From contig JBJXGA010000213.1 in the NCBI GenBank assembly GCA_046152955.1, positions 1 to 26,151 of the forward strand: DNA of 26,151 nucleotides, in the 5' to 3' direction. A program made the translations under genes and the position numbers. The notes under the pieces are model-generated. The model ran no database searches. It was not told the DNA's origin and was given only the letters and a program-made list of their open reading frames with translations. The stretch comes from SIAF01 sp046152955 (GTDB lineage: Bacteria > Planctomycetota > Planctomycetia > Planctomycetales > Planctomycetaceae). Positions within the stretch are counted from its first letter, which is position 1. Each line of letters starts with the position of its first letter. Shown one piece after another: positions 10,023 through 18,578 of the stretch.

Positions 10023-11489
10023 CTACCGACCAGGCGAATTCGACAAACCGAGCGCCGCGCGATAGGCCTGGCGAATTCGTTCGGCGCCGATTTTCTCGAC
10101 GAGCTGCCGCCAGGTCGCCTGCACCTCTTCAAGTGCTTCTTGGGGGGGCGCACCTTTTTCCAGGACCGAACCGATCCCGGCGGACAGCGCTGCCAGAAAC
10201 TCCCCTCGCGATGGAACGGGAAGTTCCGCGACGACCACCCCCCTGCGCAGGCTCGTCGCGACCGCGTCCGCATAGGACGCTGCTTCTCCACCATCCAGCC
10301 CCGGTCCAATCAGGCGGCCCATCTGGCCCAGTTGCGACTCGCGGCACAGACTGCGCGTTTCGGTCGGGAAGCCCTCCGTCAGTCCCCCAGGGTTGAGCCG
10401 CGACACGGCGTTCCAGGCGGCCTCGATCTCTGTCGTCTCCCGCAGGCGCGAGGCGGCAATTCCCCAGCCGGAAAATCCGCACATCGTCACGCGATACACG
10501 TTGCGATCCCGCGTCCCCTCCCAGGTCTTTGTCGTCGGATTGTACACCTCGCGGGTGCCCGGGAGCGGCATGCATCCAATCCGCATGGACGGGGCGCGGG
10601 AACTCTCCGGTGCGGAATCGGCGCCGGAGTCGCTCAGCCCGGATTCCAGCGGAGGTTCATACGTCAGAGCCAGCGCGGCCTGACCATCCAAAACGCGGCG
10701 GCGGCATTCAGCCGGTCCCAGCGTGAGTGAGTCGGCGGAGAGTCGCTGGTGAGCACGATGCGCCACTTCCAAACCACGGACAAACCCAGGGCCGTTGATG
10801 AGAGGCTGCCCCGACTCGATCTCAAAGAACAGCGAAAAGTGTCCGGGATGTCGGGCCAACGCTGCGCTCCGCGCGAGAAAGAGCGTCGCTCGGAACTCGG
10901 GACTCCACGGTTCGACCGCTTCCAAGCCGGGCGCCCACTGGTCGAGCGACTCCAGCAGCTTCTGATAATCGTCCCACGTCTCGGGAGGGTTCAGTCCCGC
11001 CTGGTCCAACAGGTCGCGCCGGAAATAGCAGACCAGGACCGGACAGGACAAAGGGATAATCGCCGGCCGCTTTCCGACCGACGCGGGCCCTTCGCGTAAA
11101 CCGGCAAACAGATCCAGCCAGGCCGGTCCGGTGTCGTCTCGCAAAACGCTCTCGGGAATCGATGCCACCAGGCGCTGATCGAGCAACTCCCCCAGTTGAT
11201 TCAGCGGGAACAGGCACAACGTCCCCCCTCCCTCCTGACTCAGAAAACTGGCCGCGGGACGGTCCGCAGGGTATTCCTCCAGTTTCAACTCTGCACCGGT
11301 CTGAACCCCCCACTCTTTGAGCACCCCTTCCCACTGTTGCGCAAATTCGAAACCGGCGGGGACCGCGATGCCAAGCGACTGGCCGGCGTAGGGCAATTCC
11401 ACCGGCTTTTTTTCCGACTGGGAATCGCGATTGTCGCAGCCTGCCAGAATCAGGCCGACGGCGAACAGACATGCAAACCGGACAGGCAC
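10023..11489 (-). CDS. Extracellular solute-binding lipoprotein, family 1
   Basis: 488 residues from a GTG at 11489. A lipoprotein signal peptide is clear: a hydrophobic stretch ends in the lipobox LAGC with Cys at about residue 18, followed by a polar linker (DNRDSQSEKK). The body reads as a family-1 ABC-type binding protein: LGIAVPAGFEF at the mature start, LSCPVLVCYFRRDLLDQAGL at about 150-170 and PETWDDYQKLLESL, which is the typical hinge-region signature of sugar-binding proteins. No permease or ATPase gene is adjacent, so the transporter would be encoded elsewhere, or this protein has another role at the membrane. It is divergent from the Maf gene across a 156-bp spacer. The ligand is not predictable. 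Confidence 0.85.
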   Translation of the reverse strand: MPVRFACLFAVGLILAGCDNRDSQSEKKPVELPYAGQSLGIAVPAGFEFAQQWEGVLKEWGVQTGAELKLEEYPADRPAASFLSQEGGGTLCLFPLNQLGELLDQRLVASIPESVLRDDTGPAWLDLFAGLREGPASVGKRPAIIPLSCPVLVCYFRRDLLDQAGLNPPETWDDYQKLLESLDQWAPGLEAVEPWSPEFRATLFLARSAALARHPGHFSLFFEIESGQPLINGPGFVRGLEVAHRAHQRLSADSLTLGPAECRRRVLDGQAALALTYEPPLESGLSDSGADSAPESSRAPSMRIGCMPLPGTREVYNPTTKTWEGTRDRNVYRVTMCGFSGWGIAASRLRETTEIEAAWNAVSRLNPGGLTEGFPTETRSLCRESQLGQMGRLIGPGLDGGEAASYADAVATSLRRGVVVAELPVPSRGEFLAALSAGIGSVLEKGAPPQEALEEVQATWRQLVEKIGAERIRQAYRAALGLSNSPGR

Positions 11490-11533
11490 GAGTCAACGCT
11501 CCAAACGAGTTGGCAAGGGATGATGCTGGCGAC

Positions 11534-11605
11534 ATTGTAGCGTCGCGAACGGAGGTGGGCGACAGGCCGGAACCCACTCCAAAACGGCGACACAAAACGG
11601 CGACA
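11534..11605. promoter_or_regulatory. Divergent spacer with TACAAT box and 13-bp-period direct repeat
   Basis: The spacer between the lipoprotein gene (minus) and Maf (plus) contains TACAAT on the minus strand (11539-11534) without a good -35. It also has AAAACGGCGACA twice in direct orientation (11581-11592 and 11594-11605, period 13 bp). The repeat could be a regulator site between the two promoters. Confidence 0.3.
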
Positions 11606-11645
11606 AGGTTGCGATCAGCCGCCGCGGCTTGTACGCTCCCTGGGC

Positions 11646-12263
11646 ATGAGGCGTTTGATTCTAGCCAGTGGCTCCCTGTTTCGGTTGCAACTGTTGCGCG
11701 ACGCGGGATTCACAGTCGCGGCAATGTCGACTGGGTTCGCCGAACCTGATCCGGCGACCCTCAAACCGCTCGAGACCGGCCTGATCCACATCGCCCAGGG
11801 GAAGGCGCTCGCTGCCCTGGAGCAAGGCGGGACCGGCTTGATCTTCGCCGCCGATACCGTGGGGCGGGTCGCCGGGCAGGTCTGCGGCAAACCGCGGGAT
11901 CGGGCCGAAGCGCGACGCATGTTGGAAGCGATCTCGGGAACGACCCATGAAGTGCTGACCGGATGGTGCCTGCTCCGATCCCGGGACCGACTCCTGCTGG
12001 GAGGGGTGGAGCGGACCGTGATCCAGATGCGCCGCTGGACCGACGAGGAGCTACACGTCTATCTGGAAAGCGGCGACTGGATTGGCAAATCGGGCGCCTA
12101 CGGATTGCAGCAACCGGTCGATCCGTTTGTGACCGGCCTGGAGGGGAGCGCCGCCAACGTCGTGGGGGTGCCTCTGGAACGGCTGCAAACGCTGCTGCGG
12201 GAGTTTCCCGCGCTGGAGGAGGAAACCCGGATCACTGGTAACGAAACCCCGCCACCCGTGTGA
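11646..12263 (+). CDS. maf: Maf-family nucleoside triphosphate pyrophosphatase
   Basis: 205 residues, the normal Maf length. The N-terminus LILASGSLFRLQLLRDAGF is the family's substrate-binding P-loop-like motif, here with LFR where SPR/SPYR is usual. FAADTVGRVAGQVCGKPRD gives the catalytic Asp of the ADT motif and the GKP. The C-terminus has the WIGKSGAYGLQ and EGSAANVVGVPLERLQ signatures. Maf proteins hydrolyse non-canonical or damaged nucleoside triphosphates (dTTP/UTP or m7GTP types) to the monophosphate in the cytoplasm. It is the only clear plus-strand gene of the window. Its last 32 bp overlap the 3' end of the convergent membrane-protein gene. Which Maf subtype it belongs to is unsure because the first motif is atypical. 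Confidence 0.88.
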   Translation: MRRLILASGSLFRLQLLRDAGFTVAAMSTGFAEPDPATLKPLETGLIHIAQGKALAALEQGGTGLIFAADTVGRVAGQVCGKPRDRAEARRMLEAISGTTHEVLTGWCLLRSRDRLLLGGVERTVIQMRRWTDEELHVYLESGDWIGKSGAYGLQQPVDPFVTGLEGSAANVVGVPLERLQTLLREFPALEEETRITGNETPPPV

Positions 12264-13794
12264 CCAGCGCTGCGCTCGCTGCAAGCTGCATTCCCAACAC
12301 CAGCCAACCCCACGCGGCGACTGGAGCGACTTTGGCGACTGACTCAGACGAAGAGTGCCCCGGCGCTTCGAACCAATCGGCTGCCAGCCACACCAGACAG
12401 GGGATCAGAAAAATCCAGAGCCGCGCCGCTTCCCCCATGTTCTTTCCCGAGAGCCACAGCAGTCCCCAGGTTGCCAGAAACCCGAAGGCGGCGGGAGACA
12501 ATCCGGATTTCCACTCGCGGCGGTTTCGCACGATCGCCGCCAGCGCCACCACCACCAGCGGAAAGCCGGCGGCAAACGCGAACTCCAGTGGATTGACCAG
12601 GAGCCACTTCCAATAAGTACGGGGGTAAAGTCGATAAAACCCGGCGTGGTTGATCAGATTGAGTCGCCACACGGCCAGCAGGTTGATGCCCCACTTCCAC
12701 CAGACGAATATCAACGGAAGCGCTAGCCCAATCGCGGCCAGCAGCCCGCAAGATCCTAGCCGACGCAGGATCGTCGAAGTCGGTTCGGCAGAGAGTTCTA
12801 CCGCAGACATCGGGGGGGACGACCGTACCGACCAAAAGGAACAGAGCAGGGCCAGCCAGGCGACAGGGAGAAACGCCAGCGACAATCCCAGAGCCAGAAA
12901 CATCAGGACTCCCACCAGTCCGCAGCGCCACCACGATCGGCGATCCACTCCCGTACACCACAACCAGACAATCGTCATCGCCAGGCAAGGAAAAGCGGCG
13001 TCGGACTTGGGAAGAAAAACTGCGACCGCCGGCGCCGCCGGCCAAAGCGCTGCCGCCATCCAGGCGGCGCGCGGTCCCGTGTGCCGGCGCATTAGGCCAT
13101 ACAACGGAACTACCGTCAGCGCGGCCAATCCGTGTGCCAGAACGGCCGCCGACCAGAGAACTGCCTGTTCAACTCGCGTCAGCGGCAAGCTCGCCTTGAG
13201 ATCTCCTTGTGGAAGCGATTCGAAGGAGGACCGGACCGATTCGGGTATTGTGAGCTCGACCGTTGCGGTGAACCGTGGGGAATCCCCAAACCATGGCAGC
13301 AAGCCCCGGAAGAGCAAGATCAGCCCTGGCGGGTGCGTGCCAACATGCAGCACGTCCCCTTCTCGCATCCGCTCTTCATACTCTGCCAGGAACTGCCCGA
13401 CCGGCCGGCTGTCCCCGCGGGCTTCGGTGAAGTAGCCCGAAGATCCGGGAAAGTAGAGCACCCAGACCGCCTTCGACAGTTGATATCCGTCGGGTGCGCC
13501 CTCTTGCGCAAACCACAACCAGCCGAAGCCCGCCAACGCCAGGCTCATCAGCCAAACAGCTCGTTCTGGTGAGGTGGCCCGGTCGATCCGCCGCGCGCCA
13601 AGCCAGACCCAGCCCAGGTAACAACCCCCGACGATCGCCAGGAGCGCGAACGTCAGTCCCAGGGACGAAGCATGGCTGACCCTGGTCCACACCCATTCTC
13701 CGGGAACTCCCAGCGGCCACTCGGTCCCCCACACAATGCCGATACCGCATCCGGTCCATACCAGGGCGAGCAATACGGCGAGGGGACAACGCAT
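12232..13794 (-). CDS. Multi-pass membrane protein, glycosyltransferase-like (GT-C type)
   Basis: About 520 residues from the ATG at 13794. The protein begins with a hydrophobic segment (LAVLLALVWTGCGIGIV) and shows roughly ten membrane helices, for example LTFALLAIVGGCYLGWVW, AAVLAHGLAALTVVPL, FLALGLSLAFLPVAWLALL and LVVVALAAIV. A large extracytoplasmic loop after the third helix holds VGTHPPGLILLF, like the acidic/His-rich first loop of GT-C enzymes that use lipid-linked sugars. That assignment is by overall pattern only. An upstream ATG (13944) would add 50 residues, but it would include the perfect hairpin at 13892-13923 that fits a terminator for the preceding gene, so 13794 is preferred. 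It converges on Maf with overlapping stops. Confidence 0.72.
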   Translation of the reverse strand: MRCPLAVLLALVWTGCGIGIVWGTEWPLGVPGEWVWTRVSHASSLGLTFALLAIVGGCYLGWVWLGARRIDRATSPERAVWLMSLALAGFGWLWFAQEGAPDGYQLSKAVWVLYFPGSSGYFTEARGDSRPVGQFLAEYEERMREGDVLHVGTHPPGLILLFRGLLPWFGDSPRFTATVELTIPESVRSSFESLPQGDLKASLPLTRVEQAVLWSAAVLAHGLAALTVVPLYGLMRRHTGPRAAWMAAALWPAAPAVAVFLPKSDAAFPCLAMTIVWLWCTGVDRRSWWRCGLVGVLMFLALGLSLAFLPVAWLALLCSFWSVRSSPPMSAVELSAEPTSTILRRLGSCGLLAAIGLALPLIFVWWKWGINLLAVWRLNLINHAGFYRLYPRTYWKWLLVNPLEFAFAAGFPLVVVALAAIVRNRREWKSGLSPAAFGFLATWGLLWLSGKNMGEAARLWIFLIPCLVWLAADWFEAPGHSSSESVAKVAPVAAWGWLVLGMQLAASAALVTRVAGFRYQ

Positions 13795-13891
13795 GGCAGA
13801 CGGAAAACGGCAGAATGGAATGCGGTAGCGGGCGAGGCATCGGCGAAAAAAACGCAGCCTCACCGCCGGCAACACCGGCTCGGGAAAGGAC

Positions 13892-13923
13892 GCAGCCCAC
13901 GGGGAAAACTCCCCGTGGGCTGC
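13892..13923 (-). terminator. Perfect 14-bp hairpin after the metalloprotease gene
   Basis: GCAGCCCACGGGGA (13892-13905) and its exact complement (13910-13923) are separated by a 4-nt loop (13906-13909). It starts 42 bp after the metalloprotease stop at 13965 on the minus strand. There is no T-run after it, which is common in this phylum, so termination is inferred from stem strength and position. Confidence 0.6.
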
Positions 13924-13964
13924 CGAATCTCCCGCATCGTCCAAGGGCGGCCTCAGTGCCGCAA

Positions 13965-16673
13965 TCAGTCGATCGAATCGGTCATCACCTGCGCCGACAA
14001 TACCTTCTTGATCCGTTCCTGGGAATCGAGCAGGTGGGCTTTGGTGTAATCGTCCAGTTTGACGTCGGGGGCGGCCAGCAGATTGGAAATCTGCTTGTCC
14101 AGCTCCGCCAGATGCATCCGGATCAGCGTCCGCGCATCTTCCGGAATTCCGCCTCCGCCACCTCCCAACAGCGCGATCAATCCCCCCCCGGCGGGAGCAT
14201 TGATCTGTCCGGCAAGGTCTTTGAGCAGCATCCGTTGCAGGCCTCGTCGCAGGCTGTTGATGTACGGCTTGCGGTTGTTATATTCCCCCGGTTTGGGGGC
14301 TTCACGCCATTCCGTAAACACGCCATCGACCATCGCCCGCAGGTGCTCGGCCAGGGTGTAGGCATCGATATCGGCGGGGAGTTTGACTTCCGTGTCGTGC
14401 AACCGCGTGAGCGTCGTCGAAGACATCAGTGACGACAAGATCCGCCGCTGCATTTGGGCGACGGTCTGATGCACCGGGTAATCGAGCCGATTGGGTTCAC
14501 GAATGCCCCAGTGACTCCAGCGGGTGACCCCCAGCGAATTCATGACGTCGGCCGGCGGGAGCGCGGGGACGTTGAAGGCCGATTCCGTGAGCAGCTTCAT
14601 GGCCTCGCGCTGCTTGGCGGCTTCCACCGGCTTGAACGGCGCGCGGCCGTTGGGATCTCCCTTGTGGTCGCGATGGACGTAGATGCCGCCGGGTATCCGG
14701 GCGACAAACGCCAGCGTCCGCCAGTACTCTCCAAACAGCATCCCGAAGGCTTGCCGCGCCTTCTGGAAACCTTCACCGTCCGAAACGGCGCGGGTGACCA
14801 CCTGCGACCACAGTTCCGACGAGGTCTTCGTCTGGCGGCGGGCAAACTCCAGCGGATCCTTCCCCAGGTCGAACCGGTTCACCAGCGGGTCCGAATCGAT
14901 CCCGCCGCGCGTGTCTTCGTCGGTGGCATAATCCAACCCCGGCTCGGCGCTCCGCGACGCAATCTTTTTCAATTCGGCCGCTTCGTCTCCGGCGATCACT
15001 TTGTATCCGTACTCGATCGCCCACATGTCATACGGCCCCAGGGTCTGCGGATAGTACAGCCCCTGCTTGACCCCCTTGGGGGCGATGTTCGCCGGCGTGT
15101 AGTCCATGACGCTGGCCACAGTCCCTTCGGCGGGGCCTTTCACCGGGTCGTCGATGTCGGCCAGCGGCTTCCAGGAGCTGGCTTTGAAGTTGTGCCGCAG
15201 TCCCAGCGTGTGCCCCACTTCGTGCATCACGACTTCTTTCAGTCCCTGCGCCAGCAATTCCTCTGGGATGGACCCTTTGGCGTCGTAGTCCCCTCGCAGC
15301 GTCATCGCGGCGGTCGCAAATCCAAGCTGCTGCTGCATCCCCAGGCAATAGGAGCAGGAGTGGCCATTCGCATGAGAATGACCCAGAACGCTTCCAATCG
15401 GCGTATTGCTGGAACCGGCCGGTTCGCCGAACAGAGCCGCCATCTCGCCAGGGCCAAACGATTCGTACTGGTGCTTCCAGCCGGTGAGAAAGTCGGCGTC
15501 AAAAATGATGTCGGCGTCCAGAATCTGGCCGGTCATCGGATTGACCCGCGAGGGGCCCATCGCAAACCCGGCGTTGGCCGTGATCCAGCGGAACGTGTTG
15601 TAACGAATGTCTTCCGGATCCCAGTCGTCTTCTTCCTTTTGCTGCCGGACTTCAATGGCGTTGGCAAACCCGATCTTGGCGAAGGCCTTGTTCCACTCTT
15701 CGATGCCGGCCCGCACGTAGGGGCGGAGGTTGAGCGGCACGGTCTTTTCCATGTAGAAAATGATCGGATCTTTGGGGAGCGAAACCGCTACGCCGGGAGT
15801 CTCTTTTTGCAGGTTCCAGCGGTTGATGTACCGCACGAACTGCTCGTCGTCGGTCTTGTCGGAAAAATCCTTGACGACCGTCAGGAAGTAACCGATCCGA
15901 TCGTCCGCCATTCGCGGGCGATAGTTGGTGGGCTGCAACCGGCTGATGCTGTAATGGACGTTGATCTGCGCGCCGCGCGCGTCGGGAACGGTGTCCATGT
16001 TCCCCCCGCCCGCGTACACCGCCGCAACCTGCAACTCGACGTTGTTGGCAAACGACTTGACTTTGGCCCAGGTGGAACGATCGGGCGCGAACGACATGCC
16101 GACCGAGCGGCCGATCTGTTCGTCGTCACTCATGAAGATGCGGGTCATGTCGACCAGCATGCCGCCACTGGGAGTGGTGGTGATGATCGGCAGCGCATAG
16201 ATGATGCTGTCGCTGTAGGCCAGCTTGACTGCGTTCGCTTCGGGACTGCCGGGATTGGCCTTGAAGCGGACGTTCCGCCGCAAGACTTGCAATTTTTCAC
16301 CCTGCTTGGCGAAGCTCCAGATGACTTCGTCGCCGAAGCCCCAGCTCATCCCTCCCAGCACCTGACCCCGGCTGATGCCGCGCGCGATCGAGGTGGTCAC
16401 CATGAAGTTCTGTCCCAGATTGCCGGGGCTGATCTCGACCAGCAATTGCTGGTCTTTGTGGTACATGGTCCACATCCCCCCTTCGACCCGCTTCATCGTG
16501 CTGGTCATCGCTTCGAACGGGGATTTAGGAGGTGCGGCCGGGTTTTGCGGCGCCGCCTGGCCGGCCGGGGCGGTCGGCGGGGTGGTCGCCGGCGGCTGCG
16601 CGACGGCGTCTCCAATGCTTGAAGACCAGGCCACCAGCCCGATCGTCGCCATCAACCATGTCTGTTTCATCAT
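13965..16673 (-). CDS. Secreted zinc-dependent metalloprotease (DUF5117/DUF4953 type)
   Basis: 902 residues from ATG 16673, preceded by GGAG 8 nt upstream; a longer frame to 16706 lacks this. The signal peptide is clear (MMKQTWLMATIGLVAWSSS, then a Pro/Ala-rich linker to about residue 55). The middle carries the DUF5118/DUF5117-like region (TSIARGISRGQVLGG; VEGGMWTMYHKDQQLLVEIS). The catalytic site MHEVGHTLGLRHNF lies at about 482-496, matching HExxHxxGxxH, so three His bind zinc with Glu as base. SVMDYTP about 45 residues on looks like the Met-turn of metzincins. A Cys/His cluster (HSHANGHSCSYC) precedes it. The family acts outside the cytoplasm on unknown proteins. A strong hairpin follows the gene. 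Confidence 0.88.
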   Translation of the reverse strand: MMKQTWLMATIGLVAWSSSIGDAVAQPPATTPPTAPAGQAAPQNPAAPPKSPFEAMTSTMKRVEGGMWTMYHKDQQLLVEISPGNLGQNFMVTTSIARGISRGQVLGGMSWGFGDEVIWSFAKQGEKLQVLRRNVRFKANPGSPEANAVKLAYSDSIIYALPIITTTPSGGMLVDMTRIFMSDDEQIGRSVGMSFAPDRSTWAKVKSFANNVELQVAAVYAGGGNMDTVPDARGAQINVHYSISRLQPTNYRPRMADDRIGYFLTVVKDFSDKTDDEQFVRYINRWNLQKETPGVAVSLPKDPIIFYMEKTVPLNLRPYVRAGIEEWNKAFAKIGFANAIEVRQQKEEDDWDPEDIRYNTFRWITANAGFAMGPSRVNPMTGQILDADIIFDADFLTGWKHQYESFGPGEMAALFGEPAGSSNTPIGSVLGHSHANGHSCSYCLGMQQQLGFATAAMTLRGDYDAKGSIPEELLAQGLKEVVMHEVGHTLGLRHNFKASSWKPLADIDDPVKGPAEGTVASVMDYTPANIAPKGVKQGLYYPQTLGPYDMWAIEYGYKVIAGDEAAELKKIASRSAEPGLDYATDEDTRGGIDSDPLVNRFDLGKDPLEFARRQTKTSSELWSQVVTRAVSDGEGFQKARQAFGMLFGEYWRTLAFVARIPGGIYVHRDHKGDPNGRAPFKPVEAAKQREAMKLLTESAFNVPALPPADVMNSLGVTRWSHWGIREPNRLDYPVHQTVAQMQRRILSSLMSSTTLTRLHDTEVKLPADIDAYTLAEHLRAMVDGVFTEWREAPKPGEYNNRKPYINSLRRGLQRMLLKDLAGQINAPAGGGLIALLGGGGGGIPEDARTLIRMHLAELDKQISNLLAAPDVKLDDYTKAHLLDSQERIKKVLSAQVMTDSID

Positions 16674-16960
16674 CGCAAGATCTCCAGAGAAACGGATGCC
16701 ACTCAATCGCGGATTGCTCGGTTACGGGGCGTTTCGCGAGCCTCGATTATCACCTCAGATCAACCATTCTACGATAGGGTTTGGGCATTTTCGAGAAACT
16801 GCGAAGGATTTGCCGAAGTTTTCCGGAATCGGGCGGGGCGATGGCCCAACCCGGAAGGCAATCGCGGTTCTCCCGGAAGGATTGGGAGATCGTGCATTCC
16901 CAGACAGTTCGCGCGGGGGAAACAGAAGGCCCGGAAGAACAGACGCCAGCCAAAGGGCGT

Positions 16961-17704
16961 TCAATCCACAAAAATCGACACACAGGTGATATTGTCGCGC
17001 GAGCCGGCCTGTTCGGCGGCATGCACGATTTCCTGCGCGGCGGATTGTGGGTCAGAATGTCGGGCAATGATGGCCTGCAGCATCTCGTCGGAGAGGCCGT
17101 CGGTGGCGCCATCCGAACACAGAATCAGTCGGTCTCCGGCGCGCATGTCCACTGCCTCGGCTTTGGCGCCGGTCCCCCCTTCCTTGGTTCCCAGGAAGCG
17201 GTACAGGACGTTGCGGTAGCGGTGGCGGGCTGCCTCTTCCGCGCTGATGGTCCCCGCATCGAGCAGCGCCTGCGTGAGGGAATGGTCGAGAGTCAGACGC
17301 TTGAGCTTTCCCGCCCGGAACAGGTAGACACGGCTGTCCCCGACCCCGGCGACGTAAAACCGGTCACCGACCCGGACCACCAGTGCCAGCGTCGTTCCCA
17401 TGTTGTGAAACTCGGGATTGAGCTCGCTGGAAGCCATGATTTCGCCGTTGGCGTAGGCGACCGCCTCGTCGATGCAGCGCGCGACTTTGGTCCCCTCGTC
17501 GCGGGAAAAATCGAGGAGTTGCTCCAGGCGACTGGGGATCAACTCCACCGCCATGGCGCTCGCTTTTTCGCCGGCGCACTGTCCCCCCATGCCATCCGCG
17601 ACCAGGAAGAACCGCCCGGCGGAATCCGTCAGGCAGCGGTCTTCGTTGTTTTCGCGAAAATTGCCGGTGATCGTGACAGAACCCCAGCGAACCTCGAAGG
17701 GCAC
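16961..17704 (-). CDS. PP2C-family serine/threonine phosphatase (Stp1-like)
   Basis: 247 residues, a complete single-domain PP2C. All family motifs are present: NFRENNEDRCL with the metal-binding acidic residues, VADGMGGQCAGE, NMGTTLALVV, AGVGDSRVYLFRAGKL, LILCSDGATDGLSDE and RDNITCVSIFVD at the end. The enzyme is a metal-dependent phosphatase that removes phosphate from Ser/Thr of proteins in the cytoplasm; in planctomycetes it normally opposes Hanks-type kinases. No kinase gene is adjacent. Its start lies 25 bp after the PIG-L stop on the same strand, so both could share one transcript. The next gene downstream (metalloprotease) is separated by a 287-bp spacer in which I see no gene. Confidence 0.92.
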   Translation of the reverse strand: MPFEVRWGSVTITGNFRENNEDRCLTDSAGRFFLVADGMGGQCAGEKASAMAVELIPSRLEQLLDFSRDEGTKVARCIDEAVAYANGEIMASSELNPEFHNMGTTLALVVRVGDRFYVAGVGDSRVYLFRAGKLKRLTLDHSLTQALLDAGTISAEEAARHRYRNVLYRFLGTKEGGTGAKAEAVDMRAGDRLILCSDGATDGLSDEMLQAIIARHSDPQSAAQEIVHAAEQAGSRDNITCVSIFVD

Positions 17705-17729
17705 GGCTGAAACTTTCCTTTCCGGATTC

Positions 17730-18461
17730 CTAAGGGCAAACCAATTCGACCAGATTTTTCGTACCCAATGTGCTTGCCGTCAAGAACAGTTCTCCGGCTT
17801 CGAAACCGGCGCTTCCCCCATAAAATCGATTCTGACCTTCCAGGGTCTGGAACAGCCGATCCTTGGCGGGGGGAAACTGCGTCTGATACGCGCGAATCGC
17901 TTGTAATTTTACCCCGAATGTCTCTCCAATATCCACTACAAAATGTCCCCCCGACGGGGGAAGCGTCAAACTGGAGAATCCCAGCGGATACCAAACCTGC
18001 TTTTTGATCGTGTGTACGGGTAAATCGGCAAATTGAGCGTCCCACTTGCTCAACCGCGAATAAAACACGGCGGCGTCAGTAATTTGGACCGCCTGGTAGT
18101 GATCGGGAGACGCCAGGGGAGTTTTTCCGGCCAATCCCAGGACGATCGACGGGCGATAGCGCCGGAAAACCGTGGCCAGGGCCACCCGCGCTTCGTGCGA
18201 GTCAAACAGCCTTCGATTGGGCAATTCCAGGGTGTGCCGCACCTGAACTCCCAGGATGCGTGCGGCCTCCTCGGCCTCCTTCAACCGCACTTCCGGACCG
18301 GGGCTGCCGGGAGTCGGTTCCCCATCGGTCAAATCGACGATTCCCACGCGGTAACCCTGGCGCACCAGGAGCGCCAATGTCCCGCCACAAGCGATTTCGA
18401 CGTCGTCGGGATGTGCGCCGACGGCGATGACGTCCAGGGGGGCAGGAAGGTCGGCCGGCAT
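17730..18461 (-). CDS. PIG-L family deacetylase (LmbE-like)
   Basis: 243 residues, the usual size. The zinc-binding signature is at the start: VGAHPDDVEIACGG (AHPDDxE), with the third ligand supplied by SPDHYQAVQI at about 119-128. PIG-L enzymes deacetylate N-acetylglucosamine-type substrates, for example in bacillithiol/mycothiol or lincomycin-type pathways; BshB1 is the closest well-known relative by pattern. The usual HPDH is SPDH here, a small deviation. Without thiol-pathway neighbours, the substrate is open. It lies 25 bp upstream of the PP2C gene on the same strand. An inverted repeat at 18509-18533 sits between it and the peptidase gene further upstream. Confidence 0.87.
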   Translation of the reverse strand: MPADLPAPLDVIAVGAHPDDVEIACGGTLALLVRQGYRVGIVDLTDGEPTPGSPGPEVRLKEAEEAARILGVQVRHTLELPNRRLFDSHEARVALATVFRRYRPSIVLGLAGKTPLASPDHYQAVQITDAAVFYSRLSKWDAQFADLPVHTIKKQVWYPLGFSSLTLPPSGGHFVVDIGETFGVKLQAIRAYQTQFPPAKDRLFQTLEGQNRFYGGSAGFEAGELFLTASTLGTKNLVELVCP

Positions 18462-18508
18462 CGTGGTCTCGAAGGGTTACGGATCAGCGGGACAGTCAGG
18501 ACTGGACT

Positions 18509-18533
18509 CCAGGGGAGGCAATCCCCCCCCTGG
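18509..18533 (-). terminator. Short inverted repeat after the S53 peptidase gene
   Basis: CCAGGGG (18509-18515) pairs with CCCCTGG (18527-18533), with an 11-nt loop. It lies 46-70 bp after the peptidase stop (18579) on the minus strand and before the PIG-L start. There is no T-run, so it is a weak terminator candidate. Confidence 0.35.
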
Positions 18534-18578
18534 GATTCTAATCGAATCGTTGCCGATTGTCCTTACAGTCCCGTTTCC

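Noticed and set aside
9865..10023. Upstream ATG that would lengthen the GNAT protein to 388 residues
   Set aside because: The added residues contain the inverted repeat and promoter candidate and show no protein-like pattern.
14454..16622. A 722-codon open frame on the plus strand opposite the metalloprotease gene
   Set aside because: It is antisense to a gene with a clear signal peptide, HExxHxxGxxH and Met-turn. Its residues (many R, G, D, H without domains) are the usual product of GC-rich antisense reading.
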